A stretch of 48,364 nt of DNA from an uncultured Synechococcus sp. (lineage in GTDB: Bacteria; Cyanobacteriota; Cyanobacteriia; Phormidesmidales; Phormidesmidaceae), in the NCBI GenBank assembly GCA_937911865.1, contig CALDSK010000287.1, forward strand, positions 1 through 48,364. The letters are read 5' to 3'. Made by a program: the position numbers and the translations under genes. The notes below the pieces were generated by a model. That model worked only from the letters and a program-made list of their open reading frames with translations. It was not told the DNA's origin and did no database searches. Of the stretch, positions 35,201-42,883 are shown one piece after another (positions within the stretch are counted from its first letter, which is position 1; every line of letters begins with the position of its first letter).

Positions 35201-35526
35201 CAGCCGGGTTTAACATTCTGGCAACCACCGGTACCCACAAGACGCTGACGGCATCTGGCGTGAGCGTAGAGCGTATTCTTAAAGTTCACGAAGGGCGACC
35301 TCACGTGGGCGACGCGCTCAAAAATCAGGACATTCAGCTAATTATTAACTCTCCAGTCGGAGAAACCGCACAGGAAGATGACCGTATTCTTCGCCGTACC
35401 GCGCTCAACTATAAGATTCCAACTATCACCACAATTGCTGGTGCTAGGGCTGCGATCGCAGCCATCCGCTCTCTCAAAGAAAACAAAATGACCGTAAAAG
35501 CCCTCCAAGACTATCTGAGCACCTAA
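32272..35526 (+). CDS. carB: carbamoyl-phosphate synthase large subunit
   Basis: The 1084-residue protein has the full CarB layout: two ATP-grasp halves (about 1-400 and 560-940), an oligomerisation domain between them and a C-terminal MGS-like allosteric domain (about 945-1075). Landmarks are MLIGSGPIVIGQACEFDYSG, its second-half copy ILGGGPNRIGQGIEFDYCC, and the paired RPSYVLGGRAM and RPAFTMGGSGGG loops. With CarA it makes carbamoyl phosphate from glutamine, bicarbonate and ATP for arginine and pyrimidine synthesis. carA is not in the window. Length and start (ATG 32272) are normal. Confidence 0.97.
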   Translation: MPRRNDLKKIMLIGSGPIVIGQACEFDYSGTQACKALREEGYEVVLVNSNPATIMTDPEIADRTYVEPLTAPLLEKIIEQERPDAVLPTMGGQTALNLAVQLAKSGVLEKYNVELIGAKLEAIEKAEDRKLFKEAMVKIGVGVCPSGLAETMDEAKAIGIDIASYPLIIRPAFTMGGSGGGIAYNQEEFETICRSGLEASPVSQILIEQSLLGWKEYELEVMRDLADNVVIICSIENIDPMGVHTGDSITVAPAQTLTDKEYQRLRDASIKIIREIGVETGGSNIQFSVNPDTGEVIVIEMNPRVSRSSALASKATGFPIAKFAAKLAVGYRLNEISNDITQKTPASFEPTIDYVVTKVPRFAFEKFPGASATLTTQMKSVGEAMSIGRTFNESFQKALRSLETGRAGWGCDRAEKLPTLSQVRTDLRRPHPERIFAIRHAMQLGLSVDEIYELTAIDPWFLDKFQSLLILEKFIKRTPLEKLTKAQFLAIKQAGFSDRQIAFATKTDEDTVRAQRKSLGVTPVYKMVDTCAAEFESLTPYYYSTYETESEVLPSSRRKVMILGGGPNRIGQGIEFDYCCCHASFALQADDYETIMVNSNPETVSTDYDTSDRLYFEPLTKEDVLNIIEAENPDGVIVQFGGQTPLKLAIPLQKYLQQLAAEADSTIKTKIWGTSPDSIDAAEDRERFEQMLRELDIRQPPNGIARSNEEALQIAQAIDYPVVVRPSYVLGGRAMEIVYSDQDLVRYMTTAVQVEPDHPILIDKFLENAIEVDVDAVADHTGAAVIGGIMEHIEQAGIHSGDSACALPTVTLSEAALATIRDWTFKLAKRLEVIGLMNIQYAIKGDQVYIIEANPRASRTIPFVSKTTGARLAQIAVKVMSGQMLADIGLTEEIKPAHIAVKEAVLPFNKFPGTDTLLGPEMRSTGEVMGIDTSFGQAYAKAEIAAGQQLPDAGTVFISVNDRDKDAVVTIAKDFESAGFNILATTGTHKTLTASGVSVERILKVHEGRPHVGDALKNQDIQLIINSPVGETAQEDDRILRRTALNYKIPTITTIAGARAAIAAIRSLKENKMTVKALQDYLST

Positions 35527-35557
35527 CCTGTTCGATTTAACCTGTTCAAACAGGTTA
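35524..35557. repeat. 14-bp tandem duplication with hairpin after carB
   Basis: TAACCTGTTCGATT and TAACCTGTTCAAAC (35524-35551) are tandem near-copies that begin at the carB stop. The second copy pairs with AACAGGTTA (35549-35557) as a short hairpin. There is no T-run, so its value as a carB terminator is uncertain. Confidence 0.6.
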
Positions 35558-35610
35558 TCTGAACAACTAAACCCGTCTTATCCTAGTTGCTATCCCGGAA
35601 GAATAACAGC

Positions 35611-35645
35611 AAAAAAATCCCTAGGATCTAGCTGAATCCTAGGGA
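35611..35645 (-). terminator. intrinsic terminator for the 32-residue gene
   Basis: In the minus direction TCCCTAGGAT / ATCCTAGGGA arms (35618-35645, 8-base loop) are followed by seven T residues. It lies 64 bp beyond the stop of the small minus-strand frame at 35709-35807 and would be pointless for carB, whose transcript reads the A-rich side first. Confidence 0.8.
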
Positions 35646-35708
35646 AAATAACCTACTCAAAAATTGAGAATGTAGCTGCTATCAAAAACGCTGTAATCAG
35701 AAAGGGCT

Positions 35709-35807
35709 TTACTCAGCCGCTCTTACATCCATAAAAAACAGAGGCGAGATCAAACAAAGAACCAACACTGCTATACCAGCACAAAGAACAAATCCAACAG
35801 AACGCAT
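35709..35807 (-). CDS. 32-residue single-pass membrane peptide
   Basis: An ATG at 35807 opens a 32-codon frame: a short MRSVG start, one hydrophobic helix (VLCAGIAVLVLCLISPLFF) and a tail MDVRAAE. GAGAGGTTAGAGAGA directly upstream is a good ribosome site, and a strong terminator follows after 64 bp. This gene-like setting, alone in a 570-bp spacer, supports a real gene. The size recalls small subunits of photosystem, cytochrome b6f or NDH complexes, but it matches none of those that I know (PetG/L/M/N, PsbM/X, PsaM). Function unknown. Confidence 0.55.
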   Translation of the reverse strand: MRSVGFVLCAGIAVLVLCLISPLFFMDVRAAE

Positions 35808-36100
35808 TCTCTCTAACCTCTCAAAAACGCCATACCGACTCAGCGCAAGCTGCATACAAACAACCTACGTATTAATACAGGGTATCAGTTGTTACGCGCA
35901 TTGCCTCCCTACTGTTATATTCACGCAAGAAACCGCATGAGAAGCGTGTTTACTAGAACTTAATACAGAATCTAGTAATAAAAAGTATCCATGACGTCTT
36001 CTCGCCCCAACGTCTTATCAGCCAAAAGCTTTCGCTCGACGCCGCCTTCTTGTCCATAGCTTCTGTCGAGTTGCTTAGGACACTTCTGAAGGCTGCTCAC
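35808..36100. other. spacer between the small membrane peptide and the HAD gene
   Basis: This should contain the promoter of the minus-strand 32-residue gene. No gene or strong hairpin is seen. Confidence 0.4.
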
Positions 36101-36763
36101 TTAAGGCAGCTGCCATCGCTGTCCATCAAAATCAGGTAGCCGGTCAATAATGTCATCGGCTTCACCGTATAGCTCTTTCTCCATATGAGCAGCAGGCACC
36201 GCTACTGCCCACATCCCTGCATCCTTCGCGCCCTTTACCCCAGCAGGGGCATCCTCTAGCACCAGGCAATTAGCAGGCTTAGCGCCCAGCCGTTCTGCGG
36301 CCACCAAAAAGCTATCTGGCGCTGGCTTACTGCGCTTAACCGCCGGGTCGTCTCCCAGCACAATCACCTCAAAGCATTTAAGCCAGTCCTGATAGTGCAG
36401 CACCTTTTTCGTAAATGTCACCCTAGCCGAACTGGTCGCGATCGCCTGCGGCACACCCGCCCGATAAAATCGCTGCGTAATCTCCACTGCACCCGGCATA
36501 GGTTTCGCCTGCGGCAGCAAGTCAAAAATAATTTCATTGCGCGCCTGCAAATGCTCCTGAGCACTCAGCGGCAGGTCCAATACCTTTACCAATATCTGAG
36601 CGCAGTCCAAAGCCTGCCTGCCCATAATCATCCGATGCATCTCGGGCGTAAACGTCTTCCCATAGCGCCCGGCAATGATTTGATTCACCCGGCAGTAAAT
36701 CGGCTCCGTGTTCAACAACAGTCCATCGAAATCGTAGATAAGATGCGTAATCTTTGGTGGCAT
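36101..36763 (-). CDS. HAD-superfamily phosphatase (subfamily IA, GPP/beta-PGM-like)
   Basis: The 220-residue product has the HAD motif I YDFDGLLLNTE (Asp11 nucleophile, Asp13 acid/base), motif II ATSSAR, motif III Lys in KRSKPAPDSF, and motif IV VLEDAPAGVKGA. The helical cap between residues 17 and 85 is the C1 type seen in glycerol-phosphate phosphatases and beta-phosphoglucomutases. It probably dephosphorylates a small sugar or polyol phosphate in the cytoplasm. ATG 36763 fits the family N-terminus. Confidence 0.88.
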   Translation of the reverse strand: MPPKITHLIYDFDGLLLNTEPIYCRVNQIIAGRYGKTFTPEMHRMIMGRQALDCAQILVKVLDLPLSAQEHLQARNEIIFDLLPQAKPMPGAVEITQRFYRAGVPQAIATSSARVTFTKKVLHYQDWLKCFEVIVLGDDPAVKRSKPAPDSFLVAAERLGAKPANCLVLEDAPAGVKGAKDAGMWAVAVPAAHMEKELYGEADDIIDRLPDFDGQRWQLP

Positions 36764-36843
36764 GAAAGCTGAGCGCCTGACGACCCATAACTATTTGCCT
36801 ATCACTATCTCACAACCCGTTTCTGAAATATATTGCCTACCAA

Positions 36844-36881
36844 ACATCGCAAACCAGACATCGCAAACCAGACATCGCAAA
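36844..36881. repeat. 2.7 tandem copies of a 14-bp unit
   Basis: ACATCGCAAACCAG is repeated almost three times. The last copy runs into the left arm of the hairpin at 36878-36907. Confidence 0.85.
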
Positions 36882-36907
36882 TGTCCTAATACGCATTAGG
36901 ACATTTG
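36878..36907 (-). terminator. hairpin after the outer-membrane protein frame
   Basis: CAAATGTCCTAAT (36878-36890) and ATTAGGACATTTG (36895-36907) pair perfectly over 13 bp with an ACGC loop. It lies 12 bp beyond the second stop (36920-36922) of the outer-membrane protein frame, which fits that stop being the original gene end. There is no T-run. It shares GCATTAGGACATT with the hairpin after futC. Confidence 0.6.
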
Positions 36908-36919
36908 TCTAAAGCCCCT

Positions 36920-37069
36920 CTAGAAGCTGAACTGTATACCGCCAGCAACTAACGCACTATCACCGTCGTCAAAAGCATCTTCTAGCCTTACGTACAGACC
37001 TGGTCCGCGAGAAATACCGGTACCGACCGTCTGTGCGATCAACTTACCGTCCTCATCTCGCATAAACTA
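36920..37069 (-). other. 48-codon in-frame continuation of the outer-membrane protein after an amber stop
   Basis: After TAG at 37067-37069 the same frame continues for 48 sense codons to a second TAG at 36920-36922. It reads FMRDEDGKLIAQTVGTG, then SRGPGLYVRLED and ends ALVAGGIQFSF. Alternating residues and a terminal Phe are typical of the last strands of an outer-membrane beta-barrel and its assembly signal. It appears to be the true C-terminus cut off by a nonsense change, a readthrough product or a sequence error. Confidence 0.75.
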
Positions 37070-39940
37070 ATTGACAGGCACTTCCACCTGACGCTTCTCT
37101 GCATCGGTCAACAGTTCCATCACCTGATCGCCGCTGTCATCTAACAGAGCCTGCGTCTGATAAACCGGAACAACATTGCCCTCAGAATCGTACTGATAGG
37201 CATCGCGCTGTACTTCGCCAAAAGGATGGAAAATCGCTTCCGCTCGCCAACCCACTTCCGAACCGCTGCCCGATCGGCCAAAAACAGTGTCCCTAGCAAA
37301 CAGCTCAGCGCGCAGAGTATTCGCGGCGGGTGTCCAAGGCGTATTGCCAAAGTTCAACACACCGCCCAGCGTAATCTCACCCTGCACGGGGGCAAAGTTA
37401 GCTTCGCTCTCTTTTTCAGTCGTGGTAAACGCGTCGCTTACAGTTGTCTCAGAATCCATCAGAATAAACTCTTCTGAAAGCACCAGCGTATCAATGACTC
37501 TCGCTTCACCTTCAACGATACTTTCCTGTTGGTCGATAATCTGGCTATCGGTGGTAACGCCAATCACCTCACCATCTAAAAATCTAGCGTTAGTCAGCAG
37601 ACCTTCGTTATTAATATCAAACAGCGCTTGACCAGACTGCTGAGTTGTTGTTGTCACCTCTCGGGTAATGGTGTCGGCGCGAAATTGAGGGATCTCAATG
37701 GTGTCGATCACTTCTCGAATCCGCATTTCATCGGTTTCTACCGTCGTTGTCTGCTCAGTACGCGTAATCACATTCTCCTGATTACCGATGCCGCCTGTTA
37801 AAGATCCACCCAGGTAAAAGCCACCCGCCACCGTCGTTCGCGCATAGCCGCCTTGACCTGGATTCACTAGCACTGTTTCAAACGGCAATAGCGTATTACC
37901 AACCCGAGCATCCGCTTCACTCTCTACGCCCAAATCCACCGTGGGCACCCGCACACCGCCTGCCTGTTCAGCATACTCGCCCTGGATGCCATTAAAAGCA
38001 GACGTCACCGTATTCGTACGATTCGGCAGCGTATCTTCAACCGCATAGACCTCTTCTCTCTCCTGGGCAAAGTTTCCAGGCTGCCGATCGGCCGAGATAA
38101 CAATGAAACCGCCCTCTGCAATCTGATAGCCATTATCACCTTCTGTCACCGCATAGCTTTGGCCCAGCTGCAGGTTTTGCCCTGGCTGTTGAGGCACCAG
38201 CGCATAAATCAACCGTGAGACCTCACCTTCTGCAAAAGTAATCGGTTCTTGAGCGTAGCCACTGCTGGTCCATTGCGGCACAAGAGACAAAGACCCATCT
38301 GCACTTTCAACGATTAATCCCCCTACATTCTCTGTATAGGCCGCGTTGCCTCGACCAACCGCCTGCGCATCGGGCGGTGCCACAGCAACCGGCTGGTCAG
38401 CTGGCAAATCAAAAATACCGTTTACAGAAGAAATAGGTTCGCCATAGACCTCCTCTGGATCAGAAGGCGGCACATAGCCAACCAGCCTACGGTTGCTAAA
38501 TAGTCCTGTGGGCTCTAGCAGACGACGGTTGCTACCATCTGGGTTAACAATTGCATTACCAAACTCATCTCTCGCCTGGCGGTGCGTCGGGTTCAAAAAC
38601 TGAGTGATTCCAGCCGTCACCGTCAAACCGGCTTCGTTGTCGCCCACAAAGGGGTTATAGGTTACATTTCCCGACAGCAGCGTTGGCGGTACATTCGGAT
38701 TGTTGATTAGCGGCGACAGCTGACCGGTATACCCCAGACCATCGCTACCTGCTCTTGCCTGGTTTGCCGCCGAGTAGCGGCTATATATTAAACGTTCACC
38801 CGTTTCAGCACTTGCATTGGTCGCATGGCCCAATCTTGGAGACAATGCATCGGGTATCTCGACTTCACCCCGCTCAACGGTCTCTGCCAACACCTCGTCC
38901 GCTTCTTGAACAGACTGAATAAGATCTTCTTGAATCGATTGGCTCTCAATCACTATCGGATCTAAAGGCGTTTGGTTTACGTCGGTAACCTCTTCAGTAA
39001 CGGCCTCTGATTCAATAACGTCAGCCGCACCTGCACCATTTGAAATCTCTAAATATTCACCGTCGTTAAAGTCGCGATCACCCCCATTTTGCTGATCTTC
39101 AACAATAAACTCGCCGTCGCTAGTAAAGTAAATCGCAGACTCTTCAGGTGGTGTGTTAGCTTGCCGCAAGTTAAGCACGCGTAGTATCACCGTATCATCA
39201 GCACCATAGTTAACAAACAATCTGTCTGAGGCAGGCAAGGTCTCACCGTTCGGACCAATCTGAACTTGAGTACCCCGAACAAAGACAGAATCGCGGCTTA
39301 CCTCATTGCCTGCACCATCAATAACAATCGCCTCAATACCCTCACCAAAGATATGAGCGCCGACCACCTGATTGAGATCAAACTCTGTTGTCAGCTCAAT
39401 CGAGTCTGCATTTAGCGTATAGGTTGTATCGTTGTTGCTACCTCTATCAAGCGCTGCCTCTAACGAATTGTCAATAAATTCAATATCAGGTGAGAGCTCA
39501 ATTGTATTCGGCGCTTGCCTGGTCGGATCTGTATCTACGGCCACACCTTGAGTTACTGAATCCGGTAACTCAGAAGGCAAAGGGGTATTTGAGGTATTTT
39601 GTAAAGGACCTGTTCGAATATCAAAGCTGTTGTTGTCAATCTGGACCTCACCCGTTTCGTCGTTACGAGTTATGTTCCCGCCTATTTCACCATCCGTCAC
39701 CGACTGTGCGATGGCGCGCTGTCCGCCTAAAACCCAACCACCTGCAGCAAGTAGCATTGCTGCTACAGCTACAGTTGCTCTTAACTCTGTTCGACAGGGG
39801 CGCTGCATAGAGACCGCTGATATCTGAGAATCGCTGCTCGTGCTGTTTGTATCAGACCGGTTTGCGTCAGACTCATCTGCGTAAGAGATAGAGATGGAGA
39901 TATAGGCTTGATTAAAGATGCTTTGAGGTAGACGGGGCAT
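37067..39940 (-). CDS. large outer-membrane protein, C-terminal strand lost to an in-frame stop
   Basis: The 957-residue product has a hydrophobic export segment at residues 52-75 (TVAVAAMLLAAGGWVLGG, then AIAQS as cleavage site), so either a long N-region is real or the start is ATG 39808. The mature part is rich in Asp, Glu, Gly, Val and Thr with alternating strand patterns. It has repeated T-T-E segments (about 700-850) and a barrel-like end. It has no family name that I recognise, and resembles unnamed large cyanobacterial surface/porin-like proteins. Without the 48 codons behind the TAG it lacks a C-terminal aromatic sorting signal. It may be a recent pseudogene. Confidence 0.7.
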   Translation of the reverse strand: MPRLPQSIFNQAYISISISYADESDANRSDTNSTSSDSQISAVSMQRPCRTELRATVAVAAMLLAAGGWVLGGQRAIAQSVTDGEIGGNITRNDETGEVQIDNNSFDIRTGPLQNTSNTPLPSELPDSVTQGVAVDTDPTRQAPNTIELSPDIEFIDNSLEAALDRGSNNDTTYTLNADSIELTTEFDLNQVVGAHIFGEGIEAIVIDGAGNEVSRDSVFVRGTQVQIGPNGETLPASDRLFVNYGADDTVILRVLNLRQANTPPEESAIYFTSDGEFIVEDQQNGGDRDFNDGEYLEISNGAGAADVIESEAVTEEVTDVNQTPLDPIVIESQSIQEDLIQSVQEADEVLAETVERGEVEIPDALSPRLGHATNASAETGERLIYSRYSAANQARAGSDGLGYTGQLSPLINNPNVPPTLLSGNVTYNPFVGDNEAGLTVTAGITQFLNPTHRQARDEFGNAIVNPDGSNRRLLEPTGLFSNRRLVGYVPPSDPEEVYGEPISSVNGIFDLPADQPVAVAPPDAQAVGRGNAAYTENVGGLIVESADGSLSLVPQWTSSGYAQEPITFAEGEVSRLIYALVPQQPGQNLQLGQSYAVTEGDNGYQIAEGGFIVISADRQPGNFAQEREEVYAVEDTLPNRTNTVTSAFNGIQGEYAEQAGGVRVPTVDLGVESEADARVGNTLLPFETVLVNPGQGGYARTTVAGGFYLGGSLTGGIGNQENVITRTEQTTTVETDEMRIREVIDTIEIPQFRADTITREVTTTTQQSGQALFDINNEGLLTNARFLDGEVIGVTTDSQIIDQQESIVEGEARVIDTLVLSEEFILMDSETTVSDAFTTTEKESEANFAPVQGEITLGGVLNFGNTPWTPAANTLRAELFARDTVFGRSGSGSEVGWRAEAIFHPFGEVQRDAYQYDSEGNVVPVYQTQALLDDSGDQVMELLTDAEKRQVEVPVN

Positions 39941-40883
39941 AGCAGTATTAAATGAGTAAAAAGACGAAGGGGAGTTTTAGCAGATAGGTGGCTCTGTAGA
40001 TGACCGGTCCAGACCGTCAAACAGATGTTTAAGGCGCTTTCGCATCTCCTAGCGATGCTACTGAGAAGTCATCCGTAATTTCAACCCCCTTTCTGCCAGT
40101 GAATTCCATAAACTTTCCGTAAACCTACGGAAAAAATTGGGCTAAAGCGGCCCTCAAACACCTGCACATCAAAGGTTTCATGCCCCTTGGCACAAACTTT
40201 CGAGTACATAATGTCTTTATTTTCTTAAACTTTTAATGTTGCAGACTGTGTACTCAAGAATCGGTCAATCTGCTGATACCAGGGGGTTTCAGGGTAAACA
40301 CAAAAATATAATAATAAGAAAATTTTGTGTATAGATTAGACAATGATAATTTTTAGCAGTCTTTTTGTTCTTATGTTAGAACTACAACAATCTTGAAATG
40401 CGCTATGTCCAAAGCTACATACGCAATATCAGTTCAAAATTGACCAAGCAATCAGCTTTTTAACGGGGCCTTTTGGATAATCTGCAAGAGAGACCTTTAG
40501 CCAGCTCACAGTTTCTCCTATAACAGAGAAAAACAAAGCCCTGTATTCAGTTAATGTCAAGTATGGCGTGACATTGAGCATTCGTTTCTGCATACACTTT
40601 CTCAACGTAAGATCATCAACGCAAAATCGGCACAGTCAGCAGGAACATTTACACAGCTATTCTACGTAAAATCGCGAATTACGCAAATAAGTTATGTGTT
40701 AACGAACACTAATGCGGTGCTTGTGTACGAGATAGACGGACTCTAAAGGACGGATTTTGCATTAGCAATCTAGTGCAGGCTTCAGCTATCAGCGCCGACT
40801 TCAAGAAGCAAAACTCATTCCTTTTTGCGCTGCTCGTTTCCTTAAGGTCCTAGAATAAGGCATCGCCCTAACGTCCTTCTTTC
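39941..40883. other. 943-bp spacer between divergent genes, no recognisable gene
   Basis: AT-rich on the left half. Contents seen: a Fur-like site at 40339-40357; an AATGTCA/TGACATT inverted pair at 40553-40575 in the centre; no frame with family resemblance. It is unusually long for this gene-dense window and should hold promoters for both the outer-membrane gene and the M20 gene. Confidence 0.45.
40339..40357. promoter_or_regulatory. Fur-box candidate upstream of the outer-membrane protein gene
   Basis: GACAATGATAATTTTTAGC matches 15 of 19 positions of the classic Fur consensus GATAATGATAATCATTATC. It lies about 400 bp before the outer-membrane gene and 530 bp before the M20 gene, far for direct repression unless leaders are long. 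AT-rich context makes chance matches possible. Confidence 0.35.
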
Positions 40884-42089
40884 ATGCTGCCGACAATCCA
40901 AAAAATCGCTGCTAAGCTTTCGCCTAGACTGATTGAAATTCGACGCCATCTGCATGCGCATCCAGAGCTTAGCGGTCAGGAATACAAAACAGCAGCCTAC
41001 GTTTCTGGTGTGCTCTCATCCTATGGCTATCAGGTGCAGGAGATGGTCGGTAAAACAGGAGTCGTCGCCGAGCTAGAAGGGAAAACACCCCCCAGCAGCA
41101 ATATTTTGGCGATTCGTACAGACATGGATGCGCTCCCCATCGCAGAAAAAGTGGAGCTGCCGTTTGCGTCCAAAAGCCCGGGGATCATGCATGCTTGTGG
41201 TCATGACGTTCATACCACTGTTGGACTAGGCACTGCTATGGTACTAGCCGAGCTGACGCAGCTAGCAGAGCAGTCTTTCCCAAGTACAACCCGCTTTCTC
41301 TTCCAGCCCGCTGAAGAAACGGCTCAAGGTGCAAAGTGGATGATAGACGACGGTGTCATGGCCGATGTTGCAGCCATTCTGGGCATTCACACCTTTCCCA
41401 GCATTCCAGCAGGCACAATCGGTCTGCGTCGAGGGGCGCTCACCGCCGCCGCCGACGACCTGGAAATTATTATCTGCGGCGAGTCTGGCCATGGCGCTCG
41501 CCCTCACCAGGCCATTGATGCTATTTGGATTGCCGCGCAGGTAATCACGCAGTTGCAGCAGTCAATTAGCCGTACAATCAATCCGCTTCACCCAGCGGTT
41601 ATTACAATTGGCCAAATCTCTGGCGGCCGAGCGCCCAACGTGATTGCCGACAAGGTCCGCCTGACAGGTACCGTGCGATCGCTTCACAGCGATACGCATA
41701 CCCTCTTGCCCGATTGGATTACTCGTATTGCAGAAAATATTTGCACGCTACACGGTGCTAGCTGTACCGTCAACTACACCCGCAAATGCAATTCAGTATT
41801 CAATGATCCCGCACTTACTCAGCTAGTGGCTGACTGTGCCAGCGAAGCGCTAGGCAGTGATCGCATTCAATGGATTGCTGACGCTTCTATGGGCGCAGAA
41901 GATTTTGCCAACTTCACCGATATTGCACCAGGTACGATGTTTCGACTAGGCGTCGGATTTCCTGAGCGCAAAAATCATCCCCTACACCACGCTCAGTTTG
42001 AAGTAGATGAAAGTGCCATGCTGACAGGGGTTACTACCATGGCCTACAGCGCCTATCGCTACTGGCAAACGAGTCAGAAAGAAAGCTAG
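40884..42089 (+). CDS. M20-family amidohydrolase (N-acyl-amino-acid / hippurate hydrolase type)
   Basis: The 401-residue product is a metal-dependent M20D hydrolase. Ligand motifs are ACGHDVHTT (Cys105, His107, His110) and FQPAEE (Glu144, Glu145), with a later His in the terminal NHPLHH region. The dimerisation domain with GESGHGARPHQAIDA is at about 185-300. The family removes acyl groups from N-acyl amino acids and related conjugates in the cytoplasm. No substrate can be named. ATG 40884 gives a normal length. Confidence 0.9.
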   Translation: MLPTIQKIAAKLSPRLIEIRRHLHAHPELSGQEYKTAAYVSGVLSSYGYQVQEMVGKTGVVAELEGKTPPSSNILAIRTDMDALPIAEKVELPFASKSPGIMHACGHDVHTTVGLGTAMVLAELTQLAEQSFPSTTRFLFQPAEETAQGAKWMIDDGVMADVAAILGIHTFPSIPAGTIGLRRGALTAAADDLEIIICGESGHGARPHQAIDAIWIAAQVITQLQQSISRTINPLHPAVITIGQISGGRAPNVIADKVRLTGTVRSLHSDTHTLLPDWITRIAENICTLHGASCTVNYTRKCNSVFNDPALTQLVADCASEALGSDRIQWIADASMGAEDFANFTDIAPGTMFRLGVGFPERKNHPLHHAQFEVDESAMLTGVTTMAYSAYRYWQTSQKES

Positions 42090-42168
42090 CAAAAAGACAT
42101 CGCCACATCTCCTTGATCCGATCCTTGCTCTGAATCCTTACTCTGACACGGCGTACATACAAGGCAAT

Positions 42169-42210
42169 TTGGTCAGAGCCGCTTGGTCAGAGTAATTTGG
42201 TCAAGTAAGT
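42169..42210. repeat. three tandem copies of a 14-bp unit
   Basis: TTGGTCAGAGCCGC, TTGGTCAGAGTAAT and TTGGTCAAGTAAGT follow one another in the spacer before the small lipoprotein gene. Confidence 0.8.
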
Positions 42211-42303
42211 TACAGATCTCGCTCTATAGAGACAGGCAAGCAGTATAGTCTAGATGCTGAAATATGCTTACTATCGTTTAACCAACAAGGAGCATGGCAA
42301 CCC

Positions 42304-42732
42304 ATGACTTTCTTCCAACGCGGCCGTCGCTGGCTCACAGCCCTAGCGCTTGTACTGCTACTGACAGTATCTACTACGGCTTGCTCTACAGCTACCACAA
42401 CAGGGCCCACCCAAACCTCCGCAGGGTACGGCCAGCTGGAGCGTGGTAATTCCGCCCAAGGTCAAGAGTACGGTGACTGGGTGATTGGCGCTGCACAGGG
42501 ACTTGTTTCTGATGCCTATGTAAGAGACGACAACAAGCTCGGTGTCGTAATCTCCGATACCGTGAATCCTGGCGAAGTTAAAGACCTGTCTAGATCGCTA
42601 CTTCAAGGATTTCGTCAAAGCTTTCCTAGCCGAGACCTTCAGGTTCTAATGTACGCACCTGATAAAGAGCTTATCCTTACCGCAGACTATGACTCACAGT
42701 CTAACGAAGTGGAATACAACACCCCAGAATAG
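42304..42732 (+). CDS. small cyanobacterial lipoprotein, unknown function
   Basis: The 142-residue product has a lipoprotein-like signal (RGRRW, hydrophobic core LALVLLLTV, TTAC with Cys27). The mature domain of about 90 residues (DWVIGAAQGLVSDAYVRDDNKLGVVIS and following) predicts a mixed alpha/beta fold that I recognise only as conserved in cyanobacteria. AAGGAG stands 12 bases before ATG 42304; the nearer ATG 42294 is out of frame. It is probably anchored in a membrane facing the periplasm or lumen. Confidence 0.75.
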   Translation: MTFFQRGRRWLTALALVLLLTVSTTACSTATTTGPTQTSAGYGQLERGNSAQGQEYGDWVIGAAQGLVSDAYVRDDNKLGVVISDTVNPGEVKDLSRSLLQGFRQSFPSRDLQVLMYAPDKELILTADYDSQSNEVEYNTPE

Positions 42733-42785
42733 GCTTATCCGAGTACTTCTATAAAGCAGCTAGCGAGTATCGATTGCTCACACTT

Positions 42786-42819
42786 GGACTGTTAGTACGT
42801 CTGGGCTGTTAGTACGTCA
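42786..42819. repeat. 17-bp tandem duplication
   Basis: GGACTGTTAGTACGTCT is followed by a near-copy with two changes, in the spacer between the lipoprotein and the 172-residue gene. Confidence 0.8.
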
Positions 42820-42883
42820 GTCAACGACGTTATTCCCCCTCACCTCTTACTTTTGAAAACCCTCACGTTTGGAGCGTGCCCCC

